Origin: Nocardia colli
GTDB taxonomy: Bacteria; Actinomycetota; Actinomycetes; Mycobacteriales; Mycobacteriaceae
DNA: 64,000 nucleotides
Direction of reading: 5' to 3'
NCBI RefSeq assembly: GCF_008704205.1
Contig: NZ_VXLC01000032.1
Coordinates: 1-64,000, forward strand
The notes beneath the pieces are model-generated. The model saw only the letters and a program-made list of their open reading frames with translations. It was not told where the DNA came from and did no database searches. Below are positions 26,179 through 34,118 of this stretch, piece by piece. A program made the translations under genes and the position numbers. Each line of letters starts with the position of its first letter. The stretch's first letter is position 1.

Positions 26179-27374
26179 GCAACGATGAATTCTCGACCAC
26201 CGCACTGGGTGGTGTCGTCGTCATCGACTTCACCCAGGTATATCTGGGACCCAGCGCGACCCAGATGCTCGCCGACTACGGCGCGGACGTGATCAAGATC
26301 GAGCGACCGGTGCAGGGCGACCTGAGCCGCAATGCGTTTCCCGATCAGGACGGTCAGGACAACCCCGTCTTCTACTCGATCAACCGCAACAAACGTAGCG
26401 TGGCCATCGATACGCGAACCGCGAACGGCAAACAGATCATCCACGACCTGGTACGCCATGCCGACGTCGTGGTCAGCAACTTCCGGGCCGGCGTGATGGA
26501 ACGCATGGGCCTGGGCTACGACGATCTCATTCTGATCAAACCCGACCTGATCTGGGCCTCGGGCACCGGATTCGGCGAGACGGGGCCGTACGCGCACAAA
26601 GGGGGACAAGACGTCATCGCCCAGGCGTACACCGGCGTCATGTGGCGACGGGGCGACGAGTCAGCTCCGTTGTCCATATACCCCACCACGTTGTGCGACT
26701 ACACGACCGGGATGCATCTGTGCCAGGCGATATTGCTCGCGTTGCTGGCCCGGGAACGCACGGGCCGGGGACAGAAGGTTCAGGTCAACATGTACGACTC
26801 GATGCTGCACATGCAGATGCAGGAGGCGGCGACCCAGCTGAACCGGGACGCCGAGATCAACTGGGCCGCCATGCCGCTGACGGGTGTCTTCCCGACCGAG
26901 GACGGCGCGGTATGCATGGTCGGCGCATTCAAAGAGAATCCGCTGGCGGATATCTGTGTCGCCTTGGAATTGGGTGAAGACCTGTCCCAGCGATCAGGTT
27001 TCGACACTCCGGCGGGCCAGGTCACGAATCGTGCTGCGCTGCAAGCGATTTTCCGCGAGCGGTTCGCGACCGGAACGACCGACTATTGGTTGCGCCGGCT
27101 GGAGAAACAAGACATTCTCTGCGCCCCGGTCCTGTCGTTGAAGGAAGCGTTGGACGATCCACAGACCAAGGCGAATCGGATGCTCGTGAATATGCCGGGT
27201 CCGCGCGGCGGCGTGGTCCGCGTGCTGGACAGTCCGATTCGTATGTCGGCGACACCGAATCATGTGCGGCGCACCGCGCCTCGGCTCGGTGAGCACAATG
27301 CCGAGGTCCTGCGCGAGCTCGGCTACTCAGCCGACCAGGTCGCCGCTCTGCTCGCCGACGGGGTGATCCGGTGA
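26175..27374 (+). CDS. CaiB/BaiF (class III) CoA-transferase
   Basis: 399 residues from the ATG at 26175, which overlaps the upstream stop as ATGA. Class III features: GGVVVIDFTQVYLGPSATQMLADYGADVIKIE at the start, VSNFRAGVMERMGLGYDDL, and the catalytic Asp175 in YPTTLCDYTTG. These enzymes move CoA between a donor thioester and a carboxylic acid via an aspartyl-CoA intermediate. It probably activates the imported acid for the crotonase next door. The neighbour overlaps its stop (GTGA). Confidence 0.92.
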   Translation: MSNDEFSTTALGGVVVIDFTQVYLGPSATQMLADYGADVIKIERPVQGDLSRNAFPDQDGQDNPVFYSINRNKRSVAIDTRTANGKQIIHDLVRHADVVVSNFRAGVMERMGLGYDDLILIKPDLIWASGTGFGETGPYAHKGGQDVIAQAYTGVMWRRGDESAPLSIYPTTLCDYTTGMHLCQAILLALLARERTGRGQKVQVNMYDSMLHMQMQEAATQLNRDAEINWAAMPLTGVFPTEDGAVCMVGAFKENPLADICVALELGEDLSQRSGFDTPAGQVTNRAALQAIFRERFATGTTDYWLRRLEKQDILCAPVLSLKEALDDPQTKANRMLVNMPGPRGGVVRVLDSPIRMSATPNHVRRTAPRLGEHNAEVLRELGYSADQVAALLADGVIR

Positions 27375-28168
27375 GCGAACCTGTCCTCGACGAAATCAGG
27401 TATGAGCTGATCGATCAGGTCGCCTGGGTCACCATCGACCGGCAGCACGTGCTCAATGCGATCGACGGCAAGTCCCTCGAACGGTGCAACGAGATATGGA
27501 CCGCGGTGGAAAACGATCCGAGCGTGCGCGCGGTGGTGATCACCGGAGCGGGGACGCGGGCGTTCTGTACCGGTGCGGATATGTCCGCATCCGGTACCGG
27601 CAAGGAAGGGTTGGCCTACTGGGCCGACCTCGACCCGAACGGCTTCGGCGGCCTCAGTTTGCGCAGGTCCCTGGATGTTCCGGTGATCGCGCGGGTGAAC
27701 GGATTCGCCCTCGGTGGCGGGATGGAGCTGGTCCTCGGCGCCGACATCGTTGTCGCCGCCGAAACCGCGCAGCTCGGTTTGACCGAACCGAGAGTCGGCC
27801 GGCTGGCATTGGACGGCGGCATCGTCGAACTCGTACGCCGCATCCCGCACACCCGAGCGATGGCGATTCTGTTGACCGGGCGGCGGATGACCGCGCAATC
27901 GATGTGCGATGCCGGGTTGGTCAACGAGGTCGTACCGCCCGCCGATCTCGATGCGGCAGTGGGACGCTGGCTCGACGACATCCTGGCCTGTGCGCCGACG
28001 TCGTTGCGGGCGATCAAGCAGATCGTGAACCGTACCGGCCAGATGAGCGCCGTCGATGCCCGCGCGACTCGACTTCCGGCCTTGGTGGCGGCGTTGGAAA
28101 GCCCGGACGCCGCCGAAGGAGTCGCGGCGTTCCGGCAGAAGCGCAAACCGGTGTGGAGTGAGCGATGA
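27371..28168 (+). CDS. Enoyl-CoA hydratase/isomerase (crotonase) family protein
   Basis: 265 residues from the GTG at 27371, overlapping the CoA-transferase stop. The oxyanion-hole segments are RAFCTGADMSASG and NGFALGGGMELVLGADIVVA. The two Glu positions used by hydratases are both present, in GGMELV and LTEPRVG. The usual PGxGG loop that follows is changed to LALDGG. The C-terminal helix KQIVNRTGQM and the SPDAAEGVAAFRQKRKPVW ending are standard. It should hydrate or rearrange the CoA ester made by the preceding enzyme. Coupled to the next gene by ATGA. Confidence 0.9.
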   Translation: MSEPVLDEIRYELIDQVAWVTIDRQHVLNAIDGKSLERCNEIWTAVENDPSVRAVVITGAGTRAFCTGADMSASGTGKEGLAYWADLDPNGFGGLSLRRSLDVPVIARVNGFALGGGMELVLGADIVVAAETAQLGLTEPRVGRLALDGGIVELVRRIPHTRAMAILLTGRRMTAQSMCDAGLVNEVVPPADLDAAVGRWLDDILACAPTSLRAIKQIVNRTGQMSAVDARATRLPALVAALESPDAAEGVAAFRQKRKPVWSER

Positions 28169-29058
28169 TCACAACGGTAGAACCGGGTGTCTGGGGTGTG
28201 CTCGCGACACCGTTTTCCGGAGCGGCTCTCGAGGTCGACACCATCGGAATAGCCCGGCTGGTCGAGCACGCGGAGCAGGCCGGCGTCACGGGGCTGACCG
28301 TGCTCGGCGTCTTCGGTGAGGCCGCGCGGCTGTCGTGGCAGGAACGGCGAACCGTGCTGGAGACCGTGCTCGCGACTACCCACCTACCCCTGGTTGTCGG
28401 CTGTACGTCCCAGGCGACGGCGCCGGTCATCGATGAGGCCGAGATGGCTGCCGACCTGGTTGGCGAGCGGTTGGCCGCAGTCATGGTGCAGGTGAACAGC
28501 GTGGATCCCCAGGCATTGCAGAACCATTTGACCGCGATCCACCGGGACTCGGGTGCGCGCATCGTCATTCAGGACTATCCGGCGACCACCGGGGTGAATG
28601 TCTCCTCCGCGGTGCTGGGCGACGTGACGGTCCGGTGCGATTTCGTGGCGGCGGTGAAGGCAGAGGCCCCGCCCACACCGGTAGCTATCGCTGAACTGAC
28701 CGCACGGTGCTCGGTACCGGTATTCGGCGGCCTCGGTGGCATAAATCTGCTCGACGAGTTGGCGGTCGGTGCGGCCGGGGCGATGACCGGGTTTTCTTAC
28801 CCCGAGGCGCTGGTCAGCTGCGTGCGTGAATGGTTCTCCGGAAACGCTGCCGCAAGCCGCGCCGCGTTGATCGGTTATCTGCCCCTGATCGCGTTCGAAC
28901 AACAGCCAGGCATCGCGATGGCGATTCGAAAGGAATGCTTGCGCAGGCGGGGTTTGATTTCGGAGGCAGCCGTGCGGCCGCCGGCGCGAGCCCTCCCCGA
29001 GTCGTTGATCGATGTTCTCGCTGATCATCTGTCGCTTGCCGGGGTGGTGACCGCGTAA
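28165..29058 (+). CDS. Dihydrodipicolinate synthase (DapA)-family lyase/dehydratase
   Basis: 297 residues with the TIM-barrel active-site pair of the family: Tyr138 in IVIQDYPATTG and Schiff-base Lys165 in FVAAVKAEAPP, 27 residues apart as expected. VLGVFGEAARLSWQERRTV replaces the usual GTTGE loop, so the pyruvate-type carboxylate contact is altered (GVFGEA). Members are aldolases or dehydratases acting on 2-oxo acids, such as 5-keto-4-deoxyglucarate dehydratase. With the semialdehyde-type dehydrogenase at the end of the operon, a 2-oxo acid route is plausible. Overlaps both neighbours. Confidence 0.87.
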   Translation: MITTVEPGVWGVLATPFSGAALEVDTIGIARLVEHAEQAGVTGLTVLGVFGEAARLSWQERRTVLETVLATTHLPLVVGCTSQATAPVIDEAEMAADLVGERLAAVMVQVNSVDPQALQNHLTAIHRDSGARIVIQDYPATTGVNVSSAVLGDVTVRCDFVAAVKAEAPPTPVAIAELTARCSVPVFGGLGGINLLDELAVGAAGAMTGFSYPEALVSCVREWFSGNAAASRAALIGYLPLIAFEQQPGIAMAIRKECLRRRGLISEAAVRPPARALPESLIDVLADHLSLAGVVTA

Positions 29059-29831
29059 TGGATCTCGGTATCGCGGGCCGGACCGCTGTTGTCCTTGCTT
29101 CGACTGATGGACTCGGCGCGGCCGTTGCCCGAGCTCTCGCTGCCGAGGGCGTGAAAGTCGTTGTGACCGGGCGGGATCCGGAGAAGGTCCGGCGGGTCGC
29201 GGACTCCTTGCCGGGCGGGGCCGGTGTGGTGTGTGACCTGAGCCGGCCAGGTGCCGCCGACGAGATTTTCGATACCGCCGACATCCTGTCCGACGGTCCC
29301 GACATCGTCGTGCTGAACGGACCGGGTCCGGTGCCGGGCAGGGCGACGGATCTCGACGAGACCGCTCTGCACAGCGCGGTCGACATATTGCTGGCGGCCA
29401 ATATCGGCGTGGTCAACCGTGCGCTGCCCGGTATGCGCCGACGTCGGTGGGGGCGCGTTGTCGCGATCGGTTCCAGCGGGGTCGAGGCGCCGCTGCCGGG
29501 GTTGGCGACGTCGAATCTCGGTCGGGCCGCGCTCGCCGCGTACCTCAAGACGCTCGCCGCGGAGGTGGCAGTCGACGGTGTGACCGTGAATATGGTTCTG
29601 CCGGGTCGAATCGCTACCGGCCGGGTCGAATCGCTGGACCAACTCGCCGCGGCGAACAGCGGACGAACGGTCGAGCAAGTTCGCGCGGCCTCCCGGTCCC
29701 GGATTCCGGTCGGACGCTACGGCCGCCCGGATGAACTGGGCGCCGTTGCCGCGTTCCTCTGCGGCGAACCGGCGTCGTATGTGACCGGCGGATTGATCCG
29801 TTGCGACGGGGGACTGCTCGGCAACCTCTGA
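29058..29831 (+). CDS. Short-chain dehydrogenase/reductase lacking the canonical Tyr and Lys
   Basis: 257 residues, starting at a TAATG overlap. The SDR fold is clear: cofactor segment VVLASTDGLGAAVARALAAEG, VVVTGRDPEKV, VLNGPGP (for NNAG), VAIGSSG with the catalytic Ser, and GRYGRPDELGAVAAFLCG with YVTGGLIRCDGG at the end. At the place of YSASKAAL it has SNLGRAAL, so the catalytic Tyr is Ser and the Lys is Arg, and the first Gly of the nucleotide motif is Ala. SDRs with these changes exist, but the usual proton relay cannot operate. It may be a divergent reductase or a binding protein. Confidence 0.86.
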   Translation: MDLGIAGRTAVVLASTDGLGAAVARALAAEGVKVVVTGRDPEKVRRVADSLPGGAGVVCDLSRPGAADEIFDTADILSDGPDIVVLNGPGPVPGRATDLDETALHSAVDILLAANIGVVNRALPGMRRRRWGRVVAIGSSGVEAPLPGLATSNLGRAALAAYLKTLAAEVAVDGVTVNMVLPGRIATGRVESLDQLAAANSGRTVEQVRAASRSRIPVGRYGRPDELGAVAAFLCGEPASYVTGGLIRCDGGLLGNL

Positions 29832-29863
29832 ACCAAGCTCGCCCAATTGTAAGGAACAACTGT

Positions 29864-31288
29864 ATGACTACGATCAACAATCTCATCGGCGGTGAGCGGA
29901 CCGGAACGCCGGAGATCGAACGGCGAAATCCCGCGGACGACACCGACGTCGTCGCCGTCAGTCCCGGGTCGACCGCCGTCGATATCCGGACCGCGGTCGA
30001 AGCCGCGGTCGCCGCGCAGAGTGGTTGGGCCGCGCTGTCTCCGATCGCCCGCGGCGCGGTACTCCTCGATGCCGCGGAACTGCTCCGGCTACGACGCGAC
30101 GCGATCGCGACCGACCTCACCAGGGAAGAGGGCAAAACCCTCACCGAGGCGCACGGGGAAGTCCGCCGCGCGATCGATGTCCTGCGTTTCTTCGGTGCCG
30201 GTGGCTGGCGCAGCACCGGCGATATCCTCCCGAGCAGCTTCGCCCGCACGACCGTGTACACCCAGCCCAAGCCCCTCGGGGTGGTCGGTTTGATCACCCC
30301 GTGGAATTTCCCGATCGCCATTCCCGCCTGGAAAATGGCGCCGGCGTTGATATCCGGCAACGCCGTCGTGCTCAAACCGGCCGAACTGACTCCGCTGTCG
30401 GTGTTTCACTTGACGGAAGCTCTGGTGGATGCGGGGCTACCGGCCGGCGTGCTGAATGTGGTGCACGGCCGCGGTGCCGTCGTAGGGGAAGCCCTGGTGG
30501 GGCACCCGGAGATCGCGGCCATATCGTTCACCGGCTCTACCGAGGTAGGCAATCGTATTCGGGATGTCGCGAATTCGCGTCACGCGCGGGTTCAGCTGGA
30601 GATGGGCGGCAAGAACGCATTTCTGGTGCTCGACGACGCTGATCCGGATCAGGCCGCGGCCGTCGTCGCGGCAGGCGGCTTCGGCCTGACCGGCCAAGCC
30701 TGCACGGCGACATCGAGGGTTTACGTCACTCCGGGTGTGCGCGAAGCGTTTGTTCGGGCACTCCGCGATCGTGCCGCGGCCCACCGTGTGGGCAATGGAC
30801 TCGACGCGGACACCACCATGGGGCCGGTGATCTCCGCGGCGCAACTTGTCCGGGATCGAGACGCGGTGGCATACGCCGAGGCGGCCGGATTCGACGTCGG
30901 CACTCCCGAAGATCTTCCCGGACAATACTTCGCGCCGGTAGTGATCACCGACGCCGTCCACGACAGTCAGATTGTGCGGGACGAGATCTTCGGCCCGATC
31001 ATCGCGGTCGTAGAAGTCGCGGATTACGAGGAGGGCCTGGCCAAGGTCAACGACTCCCGCTATGGACTCAGTGCGGGCGTGTGCACGAAAAACCTTGGCC
31101 TCGCCTATGATTTCGCGTCCCGCGCCCGAGTCGGCGTGGTGAAGGTCAATCGGCCGACGACGGGATTGGACCTGAATGTGCCGTTCGGCGGGGTAGGTGA
31201 GTCGTCGACGAATACATTCCGCGAACAGGGTGCCCGAGCCGTCGATTTCTACACCTGGTCCAAGAGTGTGTATATGGGATATCAGTGA
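29864..31288 (+). CDS. Aldehyde dehydrogenase, 2-oxoglutarate-semialdehyde dehydrogenase-like
   Basis: 474 residues from the ATG at 29864, with AAGGA 8 bases upstream. TPWNFPIAIPAWKMAPALISGNAVVLKPAE binds the cofactor; the general base is Glu246 in LEMGGKN and the nucleophile Cys280 in GQACTATSR. The stretch GEVRRAIDVLRFFGAGGWRSTGDILPS and the overall pattern resemble the YcbD/KGSADH group, which oxidises 2-oxoglutarate semialdehyde with NADP. That group is often paired with a DapA-family dehydratase, as here. It would close the pathway into the TCA cycle (inference). Last gene of the operon; a strong hairpin follows. Confidence 0.9.
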   Translation: MTTINNLIGGERTGTPEIERRNPADDTDVVAVSPGSTAVDIRTAVEAAVAAQSGWAALSPIARGAVLLDAAELLRLRRDAIATDLTREEGKTLTEAHGEVRRAIDVLRFFGAGGWRSTGDILPSSFARTTVYTQPKPLGVVGLITPWNFPIAIPAWKMAPALISGNAVVLKPAELTPLSVFHLTEALVDAGLPAGVLNVVHGRGAVVGEALVGHPEIAAISFTGSTEVGNRIRDVANSRHARVQLEMGGKNAFLVLDDADPDQAAAVVAAGGFGLTGQACTATSRVYVTPGVREAFVRALRDRAAAHRVGNGLDADTTMGPVISAAQLVRDRDAVAYAEAAGFDVGTPEDLPGQYFAPVVITDAVHDSQIVRDEIFGPIIAVVEVADYEEGLAKVNDSRYGLSAGVCTKNLGLAYDFASRARVGVVKVNRPTTGLDLNVPFGGVGESSTNTFREQGARAVDFYTWSKSVYMGYQ

Positions 31289-31325
31289 TGGCACGGGTTT
31301 CGGCCTACCGGTGCCATATTCGGCC

Positions 31326-31337
31326 GGGACCGGTCCC
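31326..31337. promoter_or_regulatory. GGGACCGGTCCC palindrome
   Basis: Second copy of the 12-bp palindrome, 38 bp after the aldehyde dehydrogenase stop. With the copy at 22631-22652 it brackets the eight-gene catabolic operon. It is not in a normal promoter position for either convergent gene. Confidence 0.4.
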
Positions 31338-31424
31338 ACATCGCCGATACGAGACTCGAAAATGTCTCGGGACCCGTCCCCTCCCGGGAAAGGGGTGTAC
31401 CCATCGGGAGTACGACCCCGGTCG

Positions 31425-31458
31425 GCGGCGGCGCCCTATGTGCGTAGGGCGCCGCCGC
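31425..31458. terminator. Bidirectional hairpin terminator
   Basis: A 14-bp stem around a 6-nt loop; the inner arms GGCGGCGCCCTA (31427-31438) and TAGGGCGCCGCC (31445-31456) are exact inverse complements. It lies between the convergent aldehyde dehydrogenase and P-loop kinase genes and lacks a T-run, as is common in actinobacteria. Confidence 0.75.
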
Positions 31459-31512
31459 TGTACTCCGGCTTCCGATCGACAGATGCCGGCCTCGGCGGCC
31501 GTTCGTGCGGAT

Positions 31513-32037
31513 TCAGTTCGTCGGCAGCTCGGCGCGGATCGCGGCGACCTTCGCCGCGACGGTGCCGGTCTCGTCGATGTTGTCGATGAGTATTCGAGGT
31601 TCGGTGAACGGTTCCCACTGCCGGGCCTGCACTTGCGCCCAGGTCGGGTTGCCCTGCCCCGGCCAATCCGGAACGCGCGTCTCCACCCGGCGGCGATGCT
31701 CGGCCACATCCGAGCAGATCACCTCCACCCAGCTGAGCGCTACGTTCAGCCGGCCGGCGAGGTCGGTCCACATCTTCCTGGCCGCCTCCACGTTGTTGCA
31801 GGCATCGACGACCACGGAGCGGCCGCCCCGGAGCTGGTCTTCGGCGACCCACGCGGCGGCGACGTAACCGACCGGGTTTTCTTCGAACGGCATCAACGTC
31901 GCCACGATCGCCGCCTCGATGGTGTCGATCCGTAGAAACGTCGTCCCCATCTCGTCGGCAAGCGCACGGGCCACAGTGGTCTTCCCGCATCCCGGTCGAC
32001 CGGCGAATACCACCAAACAAGTTGTCTGAACCGCCAT
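31513..32037 (-). CDS. P-loop kinase / AAA-type ATP-binding protein
   Basis: 174 residues. Walker A GRPGCGKTT lies at residues 13-21 behind the strand CLVVFA; a Walker B-like strand VVVDACNNVEAARKMW follows, and an arginine-rich lid HRRRVETRVPDWPG. This is the zeta-toxin/gluconate-kinase-like group of small phosphotransferases (AAA_33) often seen alone in actinobacteria. The target is unknown. Divergent from the amylase gene; no clear Shine-Dalgarno upstream of the ATG. Confidence 0.84.
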   Translation of the reverse strand: MAVQTTCLVVFAGRPGCGKTTVARALADEMGTTFLRIDTIEAAIVATLMPFEENPVGYVAAAWVAEDQLRGGRSVVVDACNNVEAARKMWTDLAGRLNVALSWVEVICSDVAEHRRRVETRVPDWPGQGNPTWAQVQARQWEPFTEPRILIDNIDETGTVAAKVAAIRAELPTN

Positions 32038-32078
32038 ACCGTCGATCCTAGGTGGCCCGCCCGAGCAGGCATTGTTCG

Positions 32079-33539
32079 ATGCGCACGCTCGGTTACAGTC
32101 TCCCTATGTTCCGCGTATGGGTGTTTGCGCTGGTTACCGCGGTGACGACGACTTGGGTTGCGGTGCCTGCCGAGGTATCGGCGCAGGAGCCGGCGGGGCG
32201 GGATGTGATCGTGCAGATGTTCGGGTGGAACTGGCGGTCCATCGGTCACGAATGTCAGGCGACGCTCGGCAAATTCGGATACGGCGCTGTGCAGACAGCG
32301 CCACCGGAGGAGCATTCCCAGTTGCCGGACAAGGGATTTCCGTGGTGGCAGGGGTACTCCGCGGTGTCCTACAAGCTGGACAGTCGCTTCGGTACGCGCG
32401 ACGAGCTGGCGTCGATGGTCCGCAGCTGCCACGACTCCGGTGTCCGGGTGTACATCGACGCGGTGATCAACAACATGTCCGCGACGACCGAGTGCGCTAT
32501 CGGCAGCGCCGGCACTCCGTACTGCCATTATTCGTATCCGACAGTGCCCTACGGTGATCGCGACTTCCATCATTGCGGAACGCCGAATGACGCGGTCCAG
32601 GACTATTACGACCGCTTCCAGGTGTTCAACTGCCAGTCGTTCAACGGCGCAGACCTGGCGACCGAGAACGACACTGTCCGGGACCGGATCGCCGGCTACC
32701 TCAACGATCTGCTCGCACTCGGCGTCGACGGTTTCCGCATCGATTCGGCCAAACACATACCACCCGAGGATATTTCGGCCATCGAGCAGCGCCTGACCCG
32801 ACCGGCCTACGTCTACCAGGAGGCCATCTACGGCGCGGGCGAACCCGTGCAACCCGAGGAATACCTCGCCACCGGCGCGGTGATGGACCTTCGCTACGCC
32901 GGCGCCCTGAGCCAGACTTTCCGCCAGGGCCGACTGGCCGGTCTGCGCACCTTCGGCTCGGCGTTGCCCTCCGGCAAATCCGTGGTCTTCGTCGCCGACC
33001 ACGACACCGAGCACCAAGGCACCACCCTCACCTACGCCGACGGCGACCGCTACACCCTCGCCAACGCGTTCATGCTCGCCTGGCCCTATGGCCGCCCAAA
33101 AGTGTTGAGCGGCTACGCATTCAACTCCTACGACGAAGCACCCCCGTCTGACCCGCTCGGCCGCGCCACCGACGCCCACTGCGGCGACGGCCACTGGCAG
33201 TGCGAACACGCCTGGCCCGGCATCGGCCCCATGGTCGCCTTCCACCAACAGGTCCAAGGCCAACCGGTAGTCAACTGGTCCGACAACGGCGCCAACCGCA
33301 TCGCCTTCGGCCGCGGCACCGAGGGCTACCTCATCCTCAACGGCGAAGACGTCCCAGCCACCGGCACCTACCAAACCTCCCTCCCCGCAGGCCGCTACTG
33401 CGACGTCATGCACGGCACCCGCCAAGCCGGAACCTGCACCGGCCCGACCTACCAAATCGACAACACCGGCCTACTCCACGCCGAAGTAGCGCCCCAGTCC
33501 GGGCTCGCACTCCACACCGGTGCCACCGTCGCCCGGTAA
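32079..33539 (+). CDS. Secreted alpha-amylase, GH13
   Basis: 486 residues from the ATG at 32079 (GAGCAGG about 9 bases upstream); an ATG at 32106 would give a shorter signal peptide. After the signal sequence (VWVFALVTAVTTTWVAVPAEVSA) comes a GH13 barrel: FGWNWRSIGHEC, VYIDAVINNM, GFRIDSAKHI with nucleophile Asp222, YVYQEAIYG with acid/base Glu248 and FVADHDTEH with His308-Asp309. These are the four conserved regions of alpha-amylase. It resembles Streptomyces amylases, hydrolysing starch outside the cell. The last third uses markedly more CAA, ACC and CCC codons than the first part, which may reflect mosaic origin. Confidence 0.93.
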   Translation: MRTLGYSLPMFRVWVFALVTAVTTTWVAVPAEVSAQEPAGRDVIVQMFGWNWRSIGHECQATLGKFGYGAVQTAPPEEHSQLPDKGFPWWQGYSAVSYKLDSRFGTRDELASMVRSCHDSGVRVYIDAVINNMSATTECAIGSAGTPYCHYSYPTVPYGDRDFHHCGTPNDAVQDYYDRFQVFNCQSFNGADLATENDTVRDRIAGYLNDLLALGVDGFRIDSAKHIPPEDISAIEQRLTRPAYVYQEAIYGAGEPVQPEEYLATGAVMDLRYAGALSQTFRQGRLAGLRTFGSALPSGKSVVFVADHDTEHQGTTLTYADGDRYTLANAFMLAWPYGRPKVLSGYAFNSYDEAPPSDPLGRATDAHCGDGHWQCEHAWPGIGPMVAFHQQVQGQPVVNWSDNGANRIAFGRGTEGYLILNGEDVPATGTYQTSLPAGRYCDVMHGTRQAGTCTGPTYQIDNTGLLHAEVAPQSGLALHTGATVAR

Positions 33540-33577
33540 CCCTGAGGCGGACCTGGGATAACAACCGCCCCCTCGTA

Positions 33578-33593
33578 TTCCCACGCTCGGTAA
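33578..33593. promoter_or_regulatory. TTCCC-N6-GGGAA-type palindrome, one mismatch
   Basis: Reads TTCCC-ACGCTC-GGTAA, 90 bp before the ATG of the Excalibur gene. A weak member of the recurring set. Confidence 0.3.
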
Positions 33594-33683
33594 TAGCTGA
33601 TTGACAGGCTATCGGCCAGTAACGACAGTGATGGCGGTGTCGCTCGTCCGAAAGCTGTTCTACCGCAATAGATCGAGGATCCG

Positions 33684-33977
33684 ATGAAGGTTCGCAAGCT
33701 TATTGTTCTCGCTGGCATCGGCCTCACATTTCTCGCGGCGCCGGCCGCGCTCGCCGAGCCGATCACCGGCTCCTCGGGAACCGGTTCGTCGGTGGTCGAC
33801 GCGGGCTCTGCGGCGATCGGGTCAGCGGGCTTGAACCAAACCGGTTCTGCGGGTGGCGCATTCGACAATTGCGATCAAGCCCGGGCAGCCCACCGGGCGC
33901 CGTTGTTCCGCGGTGAACCCGGGTACAGCCCGCTGCTCGATCCCGGTGACTCCGGCATGGCCTGCCCGACGGTCTGA
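33684..33977 (+). CDS. Small secreted Excalibur-domain protein
   Basis: 97 residues. Signal peptide: MKVRKLIVLAGIGLTFLAAPAALA, cleavage near residue 24. A low-complexity Gly/Ser/Ala linker of about 35 residues leads to FDNCDQARAAHRAPLFRGEPGYSPLLDPGDSGMAC, which fits the Excalibur pattern (Cys, then GEPGY, LD, an Asp-rich loop, then Cys). In the family the loop DxDxDGxxCE binds calcium; here it is DPGDSGMAC, so two ligands are lost and calcium binding is doubtful. Probably a cell-wall or extracellular protein. Confidence 0.83.
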   Translation: MKVRKLIVLAGIGLTFLAAPAALAEPITGSSGTGSSVVDAGSAAIGSAGLNQTGSAGGAFDNCDQARAAHRAPLFRGEPGYSPLLDPGDSGMACPTV

Positions 33978-34028
33978 GTGAGGCATAGCCCCCGTCTTCG
34001 TGCCGCGCCAGGCGAGACCGATCAATTC

Positions 34029-34044
34029 CTCCCGCGGTTGGGAA
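34029..34044 (+). promoter_or_regulatory. Recurring palindrome in front of the terpene operon
   Basis: Reads CTCCC-GCGGTT-GGGAA, one mismatch from TTCCC-N6-GGGAA. It ends 74 bp before the ATG of the first gene of the plus-strand biosynthetic operon. The site in front of the convergent partner operon (46847-46862) is 73 bp from its start. A possible -10 (GGCTAT) lies 17 bases past the right half. Confidence 0.6.
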
Positions 34045-34118
34045 GGGTTCGGCAGACACTCGGCTATCGCGCGGTAATTTCATCTTTTACCGCTGTTCGA
34101 ACGAGCGAGGCGTGGCCG

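Noticed and set aside
31893..33455. 520-codon minus-strand frame across the amylase gene
   Set aside because: Val/Gly/Ala-rich antisense shadow of the amylase; no motifs, and it overlaps the start of the P-loop kinase.
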